Shown here: one piece after another, positions 7,388 to 16,670 of the stretch
Position numbering within the stretch: the first letter of the stretch is position 1
Layout of the letters: each line of letters opens with the position of its first letter
Source of the DNA: an uncultured Fidelibacterota bacterium
Lineage (GTDB): Bacteria; Fidelibacterota; Marinisomatia; Marinisomatales; TCS55
Reading direction: 5' to 3'
DNA length: 25,367 nt
Assembly (NCBI GenBank): GCA_913041075.1
Contig: CAJWGZ010000005.1
Coordinates: 1-25,367, forward strand
Position numbers and translations under genes: made by a program
Notes under the pieces: generated by a model
Databases searched by the model: none
The model's input: only the letters and a program-made list of their open reading frames with translations
What the model was told of the DNA's origin: nothing

Positions 7388-8976
7388 TATTTAGAAGCTA
7401 TTCCATTTAATGATAAACCTTTATCTCCCAGGTTGAAAAAAGACACATCTTTATAAGCTGGAATCTTTTCACCCATTTTCTTCATTACCTGGCTAACATC
7501 TGTAAAGATCTGCGCATTATTATCTAGTGCTTTCAACGCCATCATCAGAATTTCCCAATCAGCGCGGGATTCACCTTTTATTGGTAAAGATGGCCGCAGC
7601 CACTGAACACGACCCCCATCATTGGTTATAGTTCCCTCGCGCTCAAAGGGTGCTAGGCCAGGTAAAATAATGTTGGCTGATTGTGCTAACATCGTCATCC
7701 TATAGGTTTGCACAACTACAAAATCCATTTTAGACAAAATACTTTTCCAGACCTCATCAAAATCTCTATCAACCCCATCATCCAAAATATATATTGTCCG
7801 TATGTTCTGCTCATCAATGTCTGAAATCAAATCGTCCACATTTCCCGGGCAGACATCGTTCATACCGTTTCTATTCGGAGAGCGGTCACTGCTAATTCGG
7901 AATCCTGATGGGTAATTAATTTCTTCACCATCAATTTGAGAGAGATTACCGAGTATGCCATCCACCATTAGTCCGAGCATAAAATTTGTTTCATTGGTGT
8001 GGTAGGGAGACGTAACGCCAGCCACTTTTCCTCCTGCTCTCTTCAGTCTATCCACTGTTTCCTGAATAGCTTCTTCCCATTCGAAAGATACAAATGAATC
8101 GCCCTCTCGAATCATGGGTTGGGTAACTCGTTCAATTTCTTCAAAGCGATGAAAGCCATATCTACCAATATCACACATAAAGTAACCATTCACATCATGG
8201 TTTTCCCGCGGGGTTAATCGGAATATCTGATTGGTTTGAGAAAACACATCAACATTGCATCCAACACTACAATCCTGGCACACAGACGATTGTTTTTTCA
8301 GGTTCCAGATACGATTCTTATGGATGTAGTCGGTGCTTAACAGTGCGCCTACCGGACAAATATCTGCAACATTACCTGCTAATAGGTTGTCAAGAGGCTT
8401 TTCTTCCAAAGCTGCAACTTTTGTGTTGTATCCACGGGCTTCAACAAATAATTCACTGGTACCTGAAATTTCTTGTGTGAAACGAACACAACGACTACAT
8501 AGAATACAACGATTATGGTTAATAACAATCTGTGATCCAAGATATTCATTTGATCGTACCCTTTTATTTTCCTCGAATCGGCTGTGGGCATTACCAAATT
8601 TGAAAGAGTAGTCTTGAAGATAACATTCACCAGCTTGATCACATACAGGACAATCGAGAGGATGATTTAGCAGAAGAAATTCCAGTATATTTTTTCTCTC
8701 TTGGACCACAAGATCATTCTGAGTATGCACCACCATATCATACTTGCCGTCTACCTTGCGATCTGGATGGACATCGCCAACAAATGTATTGCATGATACT
8801 TGCAGTTTGGGCATTCCTTCTACCTGCACAAGGCACATCCTACAGCTACCAACAACCTCAAGTGCTGGGTGGTAGCAGTAGTGTGGTATTTCTATGCCAT
8901 TAGCCTCAGCTGTTTCCAGAACTGTGGCACCACTTTGGACCTGAATTTCTTTATCATCTATTTTCAATAAAGGCAT
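7387..8976 (-). CDS. nuoG: NADH-quinone oxidoreductase subunit G, short form (cluster B)
   Basis: Large Fe-S subunit of the NADH-oxidising module. The N-terminus is a ferredoxin-like [2Fe-2S] domain (N1b: C34, C45, C48, C62). Next come the His-ligated [4Fe-4S] N5 (H105, C109, C112, C118), then N4 (C157, C160, C163, C207). The off-pathway N7 ligands C233-x2-C236-x3-C240 and C268 are also present. The remainder is a reduced molybdopterin-oxidoreductase-like domain with no sign of a Mo site. At 529 residues it is much shorter than E. coli NuoG (about 900) or Thermus Nqo3 (about 780), because the C-terminal half is trimmed; the reading frame itself is intact. It overlaps nuoF and nuoH by one base each. 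Confidence 0.95.
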   Translation of the reverse strand: MPLLKIDDKEIQVQSGATVLETAEANGIEIPHYCYHPALEVVGSCRMCLVQVEGMPKLQVSCNTFVGDVHPDRKVDGKYDMVVHTQNDLVVQERKNILEFLLLNHPLDCPVCDQAGECYLQDYSFKFGNAHSRFEENKRVRSNEYLGSQIVINHNRCILCSRCVRFTQEISGTSELFVEARGYNTKVAALEEKPLDNLLAGNVADICPVGALLSTDYIHKNRIWNLKKQSSVCQDCSVGCNVDVFSQTNQIFRLTPRENHDVNGYFMCDIGRYGFHRFEEIERVTQPMIREGDSFVSFEWEEAIQETVDRLKRAGGKVAGVTSPYHTNETNFMLGLMVDGILGNLSQIDGEEINYPSGFRISSDRSPNRNGMNDVCPGNVDDLISDIDEQNIRTIYILDDGVDRDFDEVWKSILSKMDFVVVQTYRMTMLAQSANIILPGLAPFEREGTITNDGGRVQWLRPSLPIKGESRADWEILMMALKALDNNAQIFTDVSQVMKKMGEKIPAYKDVSFFNLGDKGLSLNGIASK

Positions 8977-10274
8977 TAGGCAACCGCTTTTTCTTCCGGC
9001 AAATATTCTAGAAATTCAGCTTTGAATTTCTCCACAAGACTTCTTACTGGCCAAGCTACTGCTTCACCAAATGGGCAGATGGTCTTACCATAACTGCCTT
9101 TTGAAAAATCAATAAGACCACCGATGTTATCGGTAATTTCAAAAAGCATGTCTATATCGTTTGGCTTACCGCCACCATTAACTAACCGGGTTAGCATTTT
9201 CACCAGCCATACAGTACCTTCTCTGCAGGGGGTACATTGGCCACAAGATTCATGAGCATAAAACCGGGCAATATTGAGACATGCCTGTACCATATCTACT
9301 GTTTCGTCCATCACTATAACACCAGCAGATCCTAGCATGCTTTTCTTTTCTACCAAATCCTCAAAATCCATCTTTACATCCAATGCTTCCTCAGCTGTGA
9401 GAATTGCCGATGAGGAACCGCCGGGAAATACAGCTTTTAATTGTTTGTCATCTGGAATGCCCCCTGCCTTTTCGTAAATCAGTTCTTTCAAAGATATGCC
9501 CATAGGCTCTTCGTATACACCGGGTTTATTTATGCATCCCGAGATACAGAAAAGTCTTGGCCCTGGGCCTTTCTCAGGCCCAATTGATTTAAACCAGCTG
9601 GATCCACGGTTTATGATATGAGGAATACAGGAAAGGGTTTCGACGTTATTCACTATCGTAGGGCTTTGGAGATAGCCCTCGATCGCTGGGAAAGGCGGCT
9701 TAATTCTTGGCCATCCTCGTTTACCCTCAAGCGATTCAATCAACCCCGTCTCTTCACCACAAATATAGGCCCCAGCTCCTCTGTGAATAACAATGTCCAA
9801 ATTATAATTAGACCCAAGAATATTTTGGCCAAGGATGTTATTTTCATATGCTTCAGCTATTGTCTTTTCCAATATTTTGTATTCTTTGTAAAATTCCCCG
9901 CGAATATAAATAAAGGATGTATGACAACCGATGGCGTAAGCAGCAATGATCATACCTTCCAGCATTTGATGCGGTGCTTTATTCATGAGTAACCGATCCT
10001 TAAAAGTTCCAGGTTCGCTTTCATCTGCATTATTGATCAGATATTTAGGTTTATTTGAATCCTTTGGGATAAATCCCCATTTCACACCGGTTGAAAAACC
10101 TGCACCGCCCCTGCCGCGAAGGTTTGAATCTTTCACTTCCTGGGTAACATCCTCAGGCTTCATTTTTAGTATTTTCTCAAGGGCAGTGTATCCCCCAACA
10201 CTTTTGTAAAATGAAAGCGTATGGCAATCAGGTTGACCAATATGCTCTGTAAGGACTGGTTTAAATGTATTCAT
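8976..10274 (-). CDS. nuoF: NADH-quinone oxidoreductase subunit F (cluster B), NADH/FMN site
   Basis: Catalytic NADH-binding flavoprotein, 432 residues. The glycine-rich GRGGAGF (54-60) and GAGAYICGEETGL (166-178) are the NADH and FMN binding loops, with the family LIESLEGKRGWPR right after. Three Cys of the N3 [4Fe-4S] cluster lie in SCGQCTPCREG (C344, C347, C350), and the fourth is near residue 400 in GKTICPFGEA. About nine to ten extra residues (GLIDFSKGSY) precede that fourth ligand compared with the common spacing. ATGA overlap with nuoE. It is the only NADH-oxidising flavoprotein gene in the window, so direct NADH use is assigned to cluster B. Confidence 0.97.
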   Translation of the reverse strand: MNTFKPVLTEHIGQPDCHTLSFYKSVGGYTALEKILKMKPEDVTQEVKDSNLRGRGGAGFSTGVKWGFIPKDSNKPKYLINNADESEPGTFKDRLLMNKAPHQMLEGMIIAAYAIGCHTSFIYIRGEFYKEYKILEKTIAEAYENNILGQNILGSNYNLDIVIHRGAGAYICGEETGLIESLEGKRGWPRIKPPFPAIEGYLQSPTIVNNVETLSCIPHIINRGSSWFKSIGPEKGPGPRLFCISGCINKPGVYEEPMGISLKELIYEKAGGIPDDKQLKAVFPGGSSSAILTAEEALDVKMDFEDLVEKKSMLGSAGVIVMDETVDMVQACLNIARFYAHESCGQCTPCREGTVWLVKMLTRLVNGGGKPNDIDMLFEITDNIGGLIDFSKGSYGKTICPFGEAVAWPVRSLVEKFKAEFLEYLPEEKAVA

Positions 10275-10762
10275 TCAAAAGACTCAAGTAATTTGTCAAA
10301 GTTTTGTGTAGATAAACCTTCATGATATTCTTTATTTATTTGTACAACTGGGGCAGTCCCACAAGATCCTAAGCATTCTACTTTCATGAGTGTAAAGCGA
10401 TCATCAGCCGTTGTTTCGCCAGGCTTGATTTCATACTTATCCATTACATGATCTACCAGGGAATCGGCACCGTTCAAACTACAAGAAAGTGTCTGGCAAA
10501 CTTGAATGATATGGCGACCTTGAGGTTTCGTATATAACATGGTATAAAAAGAAACGCAGTCCATCACAATGGCTGGATGGCAATCAACCAAATCAGCGAT
10601 AGTATTAATTACACTATTAGAAATGTATCCATGCTGTGACTGCGCTAAATGTAGCAATGGCAAGGTGGCAGATTTTTTATCTGGATATTGGGAAAAAATT
10701 TGTTCTACCCTTTCCGGGTCTACAAAAGTAAATCCTTGCATCGATTTACCGTTGGAATTCAT
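10271..10762 (-). CDS. nuoE: NADH-quinone oxidoreductase subunit E (cluster B)
   Basis: A 163-residue thioredoxin-like [2Fe-2S] protein (cluster N1a) that docks on NuoF in the NADH module. The four ligands follow the family spacing: C89 and C94 in VCQTLSC, C130 and C134 in VECLGSCGTAP. The N-terminal helical part has the typical LLHLAQSQHGYIS segment. It is coupled to nuoD and nuoF by ATGA overlaps on both sides, so the order D-E-F-G matches the classical 14-gene operon. Confidence 0.97.
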   Translation of the reverse strand: MNSNGKSMQGFTFVDPERVEQIFSQYPDKKSATLPLLHLAQSQHGYISNSVINTIADLVDCHPAIVMDCVSFYTMLYTKPQGRHIIQVCQTLSCSLNGADSLVDHVMDKYEIKPGETTADDRFTLMKVECLGSCGTAPVVQINKEYHEGLSTQNFDKLLESFE

Positions 10763-11961
10763 CGGTCCAATTCTCCTGCGATAATATTTATACTTCCAAG
10801 AATCGCTGGTGCATCTGAAAGCATATGTCCTTCTATCAGTTTTGAAAATATTGAATAGTTTATCAGCGATGGTGGCCTTGTGCGAACCCGATAGGGTGTA
10901 CGGTTTCCATCACTTACAATATAATATCCTAGTTCACCATTGGGTGATTCTGTTGCCACATAGGCTTCACCGACAGGTGGATTCATACCTCTGTTCGGCA
11001 TGGTAACTTCAAAATGATAAATCAAACCTTCAATCGAGTTATAAACTTCATCTTTCGGAGGTAGGCTAAATCCAAAATCCGGGTCAATGCTCACATCTCC
11101 AGTTGGCATTTTATCCAATGACTGCCTGCATATATTTATACTTTGGCGAATTTCCTCCATCCGCACTAGATACCGATCAAAAACATCACCATTTAAAGCA
11201 ATGGCAACGTCAAAATCAAAATCTTCATAACTGGAATATGGTTCATTCACTCTGATATCCCAATCTATGCCGGATGCTCTTGCCATGGGTCCAGAGATAC
11301 CATAAGAAATAGCATTCTCTTTTGAGATGATACCAATATTTTTTGTCCGATCATGCCATATTCGATTCTTAGTTAATAAAGTTTCTATATCATTGGCAAT
11401 TTCATCTACTTCATCTAAAACTTTTAGAACAGCCTTGTCATATCCATCCGGTATATCTCGCATCAGACCTCCAACAAGAGTATAACTGGTGGTAAGACGA
11501 GTCCCAGTAGCTATTTCAAAAAGATCATAAATGTCCTCTCTCGCCCTGAATCCATAAAGAAATGCAGTCATTGCTCCTAAGTCCACAGCCAGCATACCCA
11601 CATTTAATAGATGATCAGCAATCCGGCTCAATTCACACATCAAAACACGGATATACTCCGTTCGTTTGGAAACTTCTAGTTCCATCAATTTTTCTGCTGC
11701 TAAGGCATAAGCCACATTATTACACAGGGGCGACAGATAATTCATTCTGTCTGTTATAGTAATATACTGGTTGAAATCCAAATCTTCACCCAGCTTTTCG
11801 AATCCAGAATGGAGATAACCGATTTCTGGTATTGCCTTCATTACAGTTTCACCTTCCAGTTCCATAATTATCCGTAGTGTTCCATGGGTCGACGGGTGAT
11901 GAGGCCCAAAATTGAGGATCATTCTGTCCGTTTCAAGTTGCTGTTCTGTAACTCTAGTCAT
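10759..11961 (-). CDS. nuoD: NADH-quinone oxidoreductase subunit D (cluster B)
   Basis: A 400-residue, 49-kDa-type subunit that forms the quinone head-group site with NuoB; evolved from [NiFe]-hydrogenase large subunits but lacking the metal ligands. GPHHPSTHG gives the quinone-site His (H26), and ITDRMNYLSP gives the partner Tyr (Y74), at the spacing known from Thermus Nqo4. The C-terminus ends GELDR as is common in the family. It is separate from nuoC, unlike the fused NuoCD of E. coli. ATGA overlaps with nuoC and nuoE. Confidence 0.97.
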   Translation of the reverse strand: MTRVTEQQLETDRMILNFGPHHPSTHGTLRIIMELEGETVMKAIPEIGYLHSGFEKLGEDLDFNQYITITDRMNYLSPLCNNVAYALAAEKLMELEVSKRTEYIRVLMCELSRIADHLLNVGMLAVDLGAMTAFLYGFRAREDIYDLFEIATGTRLTTSYTLVGGLMRDIPDGYDKAVLKVLDEVDEIANDIETLLTKNRIWHDRTKNIGIISKENAISYGISGPMARASGIDWDIRVNEPYSSYEDFDFDVAIALNGDVFDRYLVRMEEIRQSINICRQSLDKMPTGDVSIDPDFGFSLPPKDEVYNSIEGLIYHFEVTMPNRGMNPPVGEAYVATESPNGELGYYIVSDGNRTPYRVRTRPPSLINYSIFSKLIEGHMLSDAPAILGSINIIAGELDR

Positions 11962-12473
11962 TTTGTTCGTTTTTGTTTTTGTATGCCCCGATCAATCACA
12001 GGAAAATCATATCGTTCTTTGCGACCCAACCTAGGATAGTCTTTTCTCAATGGGTACCCTTCATAGTCATCTGGATTCATAATACGGATCAAATTCGGAT
12101 GTCCTTCGAACTTTATGCCAAATAAATCAAATACTTCACGTTCCTGCCAGTCTGCTGTTTTCCACAGTAATTCTATAGAAGGTAATACTGGATTATCTTC
12201 AGGCACATACGCCTTTACTGTCACGCGTTCTGCTGAAGCATGGGAAAGCAGATGGTACACAACAGCAAAACGTTCAAAGCCTCCAAGTGTTAAGTTATCA
12301 GTTGCTGTGAGATCAGCTAAAAAGTTGAATCCCGCATCCTTAAATATCTTCAGCACATCTATAATCCTCTGGCCATTGATATGAATAATTTTTTCACCGG
12401 CAAATTCCGTCAGACCAAAAACATAATCGGAAAATGAATCTTCTATCTGGGAAAGCGTTTTTTCTAAAGACAT
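11958..12473 (-). CDS. nuoC: NADH-quinone oxidoreductase subunit C (cluster B)
   Basis: A 171-residue, 30-kDa-type hydrophilic subunit that scaffolds NuoD and NuoB in the peripheral arm; it binds no cofactor. The family signature DWQEREVFDLFGIKFEGHP (109-127) is followed by PDDYEGYPLRKDYPRLG. Length is typical for stand-alone NuoC. It lies directly against the nuoB stop and overlaps nuoD by ATGA. It lacks the long charged N-terminus of the cluster A copy. Confidence 0.97.
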   Translation of the reverse strand: MSLEKTLSQIEDSFSDYVFGLTEFAGEKIIHINGQRIIDVLKIFKDAGFNFLADLTATDNLTLGGFERFAVVYHLLSHASAERVTVKAYVPEDNPVLPSIELLWKTADWQEREVFDLFGIKFEGHPNLIRIMNPDDYEGYPLRKDYPRLGRKERYDFPVIDRGIQKQKRTK

Positions 12474-12965
12474 CTATTTAGAAGATGAAAGTGCGTAGTC
12501 AGACAGTTTCTCTTTATCTATCAAATTTTGGATTTTCATTAGACTTTCTACAACACCTTCCGGTCTTGGTGGGCAGCCAGGTACATATACGTCAACTGGA
12601 ATAAAATTATCTATACCCTGGATCACACTATATGTATCAAATACACCTCCAGTGGATGCGCAGGCTCCCATAGAAATTACCCATTTTGGCTCCGGCATTT
12701 GTTCGTATATGCGGATAAGTACTGGCATCATTTTAATAGAAATCCTACCAGCAACAATTAATAAGTCTGATTGTCGCGGTGAAAAACGGATCGCTTCCGC
12801 ACCAAAACGGGATATGTCCGTGCGCGCCGCCAACACTGCCATAAACTCAATCCCACAACAGGCTGTACCAAAGGGCATTGGCCAAAGTGAATTCTTTCTG
12901 CCCCAGTTTATAGCACTTTCAAGCGTTGTGGTTAATACATTCGATTTAATATCATCGTGATTCAT
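12474..12965 (-). CDS. nuoB: NADH-quinone oxidoreductase subunit B (cluster B)
   Basis: PSST-type subunit carrying the terminal [4Fe-4S] cluster N2, which reduces quinone. The unusual tandem-Cys ligand set is complete: C36-C37 in [13 protein letters not shown]102 in MGACAS and C131 in PGCPPRPE. The [13 protein letters not shown] loop facing the quinone is also present. At 163 residues the length is standard. It begins 87 bases after nuoA with no clear Shine-Dalgarno, which is looser than any other junction in this cluster up to nuoI. Confidence 0.97.
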   Translation of the reverse strand: MNHDDIKSNVLTTTLESAINWGRKNSLWPMPFGTACCGIEFMAVLAARTDISRFGAEAIRFSPRQSDLLIVAGRISIKMMPVLIRIYEQMPEPKWVISMGACASTGGVFDTYSVIQGIDNFIPVDVYVPGCPPRPEGVVESLMKIQNLIDKEKLSDYALSSSK

Positions 12966-13052
12966 AAAAATATTTTATTATAACAAGGATTATCTAGAAA
13001 TGATAATTCACCTTCATGGTAAAATAACATTCCGTTCTACCCACAATTCCTT
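12966..13052 (-). promoter_or_regulatory. nuoA-nuoB spacer of cluster B with possible internal promoter
   Basis: An 87-base AT-rich gap inside an operon whose other junctions mostly overlap. On the minus strand it contains TTATCA (13006-13001), an 18-base spacer and a perfect TATAAT (12982-12977) just ahead of the nuoB start, which resembles a weak sigma70-type promoter. In AT-rich DNA such a match can arise by chance. No terminator-like hairpin is evident. Confidence 0.25.
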
Positions 13053-13418
13053 TTATTCCCAATCCAATGCTCCGTTCCGCCAAACATAAACAAAACCAAA
13101 CGCTAGGATAGCCAGAAAAACAACCATTTCAAAAAAAATAAAGGGACCTGCTGAAAGGAAATCTTTGAATACCACGGCCCATGGATAAAGAAAGACAATC
13201 TCAATATCAAAAATAATAAACAGTAAAGCTATTAGGAAAAAACGAATTGAAACTCGAATTCTCGTGTCTCCTACTTGATCTATACCGGATTCATAGGGCA
13301 TCATTTTTACTGCGTTCGGTACGCGTGGACCAAAAAGATGGGTTGCAATGAGACTCACAAATGCAAACCCGGCAGCAACAAGAAATACAATTATAATAGG
13401 GAAATAGTTTTCAACCAT
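13053..13418 (-). CDS. nuoA: NADH-quinone oxidoreductase subunit A (cluster B)
   Basis: A 121-residue, three-helix membrane subunit lining the quinone chamber. The TM1-TM2 loop reads MPYESGIDQVG, so the frequently conserved Cys of this loop is Ser (S44), as in E. coli NuoA. TM2 has FIIFDIEIVFLYPWAVVF with the conserved D71 and E73, and the C-terminus has FGFVYVWRNGALDWE. It is the first gene of cluster B, 175 bases after nuoN of cluster A. The ATG has no strong ribosome site. Confidence 0.96.
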   Translation of the reverse strand: MVENYFPIIIVFLVAAGFAFVSLIATHLFGPRVPNAVKMMPYESGIDQVGDTRIRVSIRFFLIALLFIIFDIEIVFLYPWAVVFKDFLSAGPFIFFEMVVFLAILAFGFVYVWRNGALDWE

Positions 13419-13593
13419 AATATGAGTTATTTATAGCAGCACTAAATTTACATCTGTATCATTTAGCCAACAAAGAGTCGAATATCACAGAATGCCCGCA
13501 TCAATAAGCGCCAGCAATATTTAAGGTGTATGTAAATCCTGACATTTAGTGATTGATAAATTTGTTAATTATATCCCAAAAATAGGGGCAATA
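13419..13593 (-). promoter_or_regulatory. Intergenic spacer between cluster A nuoN and cluster B nuoA, probable promoter
   Basis: The longest gene-free stretch between the two nuo clusters, 175 bases. On the minus strand it contains a TATAAT (13573-13568) without a good -35. It also contains a TATTTTTG (13584-13577) that fits the Bacteroidota TAnnTTTG element, with a TTTG 23 bases upstream inside the end of nuoN. A GC-richer patch lies at about 13495-13520. I see no strong hairpin followed by a T-run, so read-through from cluster A is possible. Promoter function is inference. Confidence 0.35.
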
Positions 13594-15084
13594 TTACAGC
13601 GCCTGTACAAATAATAACAAACTCTCTTTTACCCATCCCAATACTGGCACCCAATAAATACCAAAAAACACAGATGGTATTGCTAATAATAGAAAAATCA
13701 TGGTCATGGAAAAAGATGGTACTGCTATAACATCACTTGGTTCACCAGTAAGATACATTGCTTTCACAACACGCATATAATAGTACAGTGATACTACTGT
13801 ATTAAGCGCACCAAAGAAAGCCAGCCAGTAAAATGCTGGTCCAGCATTAATTACAGCGGCAAAGAGATAAAATTTACCTATGAACCCAACCGTTGGCGGC
13901 AGACCAGTAAGCGAAAACATGAAAATGGTCATAACAAGCCCAACAATAGGCATGCGCCAGCCTAACCCGTTAAAGTGTTCGAAAGTTTCTCCACCCTCTT
14001 TCTCGATCACGTAAATCAGCACAAAAAATGCGCCCAGATTCATAAACAGATACATCACCAGATATATCATAATACCAAAAACGCCTTCCGAAGATGTTGT
14101 AGGTAAGGCCATGAGCATATAACCAGCATGAGCAATACTGGAATAAGCCAACATTCTTTTTACGCTTGATTGCTGGATTGCGACCAAATTCCCCATGCTC
14201 ATAGTAATTACCGAAATGATGCCCAACAATTGTGGCCAGGAGAAACTCACGGTAGAAGACCAACCCATCCCGCTCAATGAAGCGCCATCGACAAACACCT
14301 GATTAAAGAAGCGAATCATCAGGGCAAAACCCGCGGCTTTGGGTGCCACAGATAAATAAGCTGTAATCGGAGTTGGTGATCCTTCATAAACATCAGGTGT
14401 CCAAAAATGAAAGGGAACTGCGGATATCTTGTAGCCAAAACCAGCCAGTACAAAAACACTGGCAATTGTTAAGGCTAGATCAGCTGAACCATCGAGGGCT
14501 TTGACAGCATCCCTGATTTCAAAATAATTCGTGGTACCCGTCAATCCAAAAATAATGCTGAGGCCGTACAGCATAATGCCTGATGAAAATGCACCATAAA
14601 TAACATATTTTAATGAAGCCTCATTAGAGCGGGGATTATTCTTTAAATAGCCGGCCAGGATAAACGACATGAGCGACACAACTTCTATGGATAAATAAAC
14701 CATTATCAGATCAATGGCACTAGCCATAAGAAACATACCAAATACCATCACTGCCAGCAGTGCATAATATTCTCCGGTATGATAGCCCTTAAACTCATTG
14801 CTATTACGGCTGATCACAATGACCAGTATGGTGGCTACAATAACAATTGATTTAATAAAACTAGCAAAAGGATCAAAAGCCAGTGTATCCATAAATAACG
14901 TGGTGGGAGAATGCTTGGTGATAGCCACTGCAATTAAAGTGAGCAATAGTCCCAGTGTGACCCAGTTACTGACCTTTTTAGATTGCTGCGATTCCGAAAA
15001 TATATCGATAATAATTGCCAGCAATATCGTACCTGAAAGGATCAATTCAGGCCAGTAAAGAGAGAGGCTTTGTAGGTTACTCAT
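13594..15084 (-). CDS. nuoN: NADH-quinone oxidoreductase subunit N (cluster A)
   Basis: A 496-residue, 14-helix antiporter-like proton pump of the Complex I membrane arm, the one closest to NuoK. Key charges are present: TM5 Glu (YLSIEVVSL, E134), TM7 Lys (GFGYKISAVPFHFWTPDVYEG, K219), TM8 Lys (SVAPKAAGF, K249) and TM12 Lys (LPPTVGFIGKFYLF, K404). FHFWTPDVYEGSPTP is diagnostic for NuoN. It is last in cluster A and starts 14 bases after nuoM. Codons look ordinary and no frameshift is seen. Confidence 0.97.
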   Translation of the reverse strand: MSNLQSLSLYWPELILSGTILLAIIIDIFSESQQSKKVSNWVTLGLLLTLIAVAITKHSPTTLFMDTLAFDPFASFIKSIVIVATILVIVISRNSNEFKGYHTGEYYALLAVMVFGMFLMASAIDLIMVYLSIEVVSLMSFILAGYLKNNPRSNEASLKYVIYGAFSSGIMLYGLSIIFGLTGTTNYFEIRDAVKALDGSADLALTIASVFVLAGFGYKISAVPFHFWTPDVYEGSPTPITAYLSVAPKAAGFALMIRFFNQVFVDGASLSGMGWSSTVSFSWPQLLGIISVITMSMGNLVAIQQSSVKRMLAYSSIAHAGYMLMALPTTSSEGVFGIMIYLVMYLFMNLGAFFVLIYVIEKEGGETFEHFNGLGWRMPIVGLVMTIFMFSLTGLPPTVGFIGKFYLFAAVINAGPAFYWLAFFGALNTVVSLYYYMRVVKAMYLTGEPSDVIAVPSFSMTMIFLLLAIPSVFFGIYWVPVLGWVKESLLLFVQAL

Positions 15085-15098
15085 ACTACAAATGCATG

Positions 15099-16646
15099 CT
15101 AGAAAATGCCGGCTATACCTCCAACTATAACAACTTGATCGATCAATACATTCATGGTCTCTTTGATCATATCCAGAAACGGTCTGGGGTAAATACCAAG
15201 AAAAATTGTGATTGCCAATAAGGGTACCACAGTGAAAAGTTCACGCCGATTAATATCGACCAGTCCTGTATACTTTTCATTCAATTTGCCAAAAAACATC
15301 CGTTGGAAGGCCCACAGGAAATAGGCAGCATTTAGCAAAATACCAATTGTGGAAATTATTACGATGGTACGGAATACAGGGAAGGCACCGATGAAACACA
15401 TGGCTTCACTGACAAACCCAGACAGGCCAGGTAAACCTAACCCTGCAAAAAATGCCAGGGCAACAATTCCGCTGTAAACCGGCATTTGTGCCGCTAGTCC
15501 GCCAAAACCTTCAATATCACGATGGTGTGCCTGATCATAGATCACACCCACTAGAATAAAGAGCATGGCCGAGATGGTACCATGATTAAACATCTGAAAT
15601 ACCGCCCCATTGATACCAGCCTGTGCGGCCATCAAATTTGAGCCATTCGCAGCACCGCCGGCAATGACTGCCGCCATACCCAATAAGAGGAAACCCATAT
15701 GACTAATACTAGAATAGGCGACCATTTTCTTCAGGTCTTTTTGCGCCAGGGCACACATGGCACCCCACAACACATTGATCATACCCAGAACTGCAAAAGC
15801 ACCCGCGAACCACCAGACTGCGTCCGGCAGCATAGTGTAATTAATCCGCAGCATACCATAAACACCCAATTTTAGCAGAATACCGGCCAGCACCACTGAA
15901 ATAGCTGTGGGCGCCTCTACGTGGGCCAACGGAAGCCAGGTATGAAATGGAAAAACAGGAACTTTAATGGCAAAACCAATAAATAGTAACACCCAAATCA
16001 CCTTGATGGCGCTCATACCCCACCAGACGACACCATCCAGGGCGAAAGGTGCTCGTTCCATCATGAGCAACATATCAAATGTTTTTCCACATGCAAAATA
16101 GAGCGCTAGTAAGGCAATCAGCATGAGGACAGAGCCAAATAAAGTATACAGAAAAAATTTAATCGCTGCATATTCTCTTTGCGGTCCACCCCACATTCCA
16201 ATCAGGAAATACATGGGCAATAACATTACTTCCCAGAAAACATAGAATAGGAAAAAATCCAGGGATAGGAATACACCCATTATACCAGTATCTAATAATA
16301 GAAATAACGCAAAATACCCTTTCACGGCGCGATCGATATTCCAACTCACGAAAACGCCCAGAAAGGCTATTAATGCATTCAAGGCGACCATCGGCAAGCT
16401 TAGCCCATCGATGCCAAGAATATAGGCGATGCCCAACGATGGGATCCATTCAGCACGTTCCATAAATTGAAATGATCCATCGGTCGGATTAAATGTTATC
16501 CATATCATTACTGCAACAAGTAATTGGATTCCAGTGGTTACTGCTGCTATTTTTTTAATAAGATCCTGTTGACCCCTGGGAACAAACCCAATAGCAACCA
16601 TCCCGATAATTGGAATCCAGATAATCCAGCTTAAAATGTTATCCAT
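15099..16646 (-). CDS. nuoM: NADH-quinone oxidoreductase subunit M (cluster A)
   Basis: A 515-residue antiporter-like proton pump. TM5 Glu lies in LFYVFWEVMLLPMYF (E139), TM7 Lys in GFAIKVPVFPFHTWLPLAH (K228), TM8 Lys in GILLKLGVYGMLR (K259) and TM12 Glu in LPGLSGFVSEAM (E414), the NuoM hallmark. WGGPQREYAAIKFFLYTLFGS is a typical NuoM segment. It starts 24 bases after nuoL and ends 14 bases before nuoN. It is clearly diverged from the cluster B copy, which has shorter loops and GEF rather than SEA at the TM12 Glu. Confidence 0.97.
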   Translation of the reverse strand: MDNILSWIIWIPIIGMVAIGFVPRGQQDLIKKIAAVTTGIQLLVAVMIWITFNPTDGSFQFMERAEWIPSLGIAYILGIDGLSLPMVALNALIAFLGVFVSWNIDRAVKGYFALFLLLDTGIMGVFLSLDFFLFYVFWEVMLLPMYFLIGMWGGPQREYAAIKFFLYTLFGSVLMLIALLALYFACGKTFDMLLMMERAPFALDGVVWWGMSAIKVIWVLLFIGFAIKVPVFPFHTWLPLAHVEAPTAISVVLAGILLKLGVYGMLRINYTMLPDAVWWFAGAFAVLGMINVLWGAMCALAQKDLKKMVAYSSISHMGFLLLGMAAVIAGGAANGSNLMAAQAGINGAVFQMFNHGTISAMLFILVGVIYDQAHHRDIEGFGGLAAQMPVYSGIVALAFFAGLGLPGLSGFVSEAMCFIGAFPVFRTIVIISTIGILLNAAYFLWAFQRMFFGKLNEKYTGLVDINRRELFTVVPLLAITIFLGIYPRPFLDMIKETMNVLIDQVVIVGGIAGIF

Positions 16647-16670
16647 TCGAGTTTCCTAATCGTTTCACGG

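Noticed and set aside
9618..9992. A 124-codon plus-strand frame opposite nuoF
   Set aside because: Antisense shadow of a highly conserved coding region; composition does not look like a protein family.
13419..13593. Rho-independent terminator between clusters A and B
   Set aside because: I looked for a GC-rich hairpin followed by T's on the minus strand and found only short AT-rich inverted repeats.
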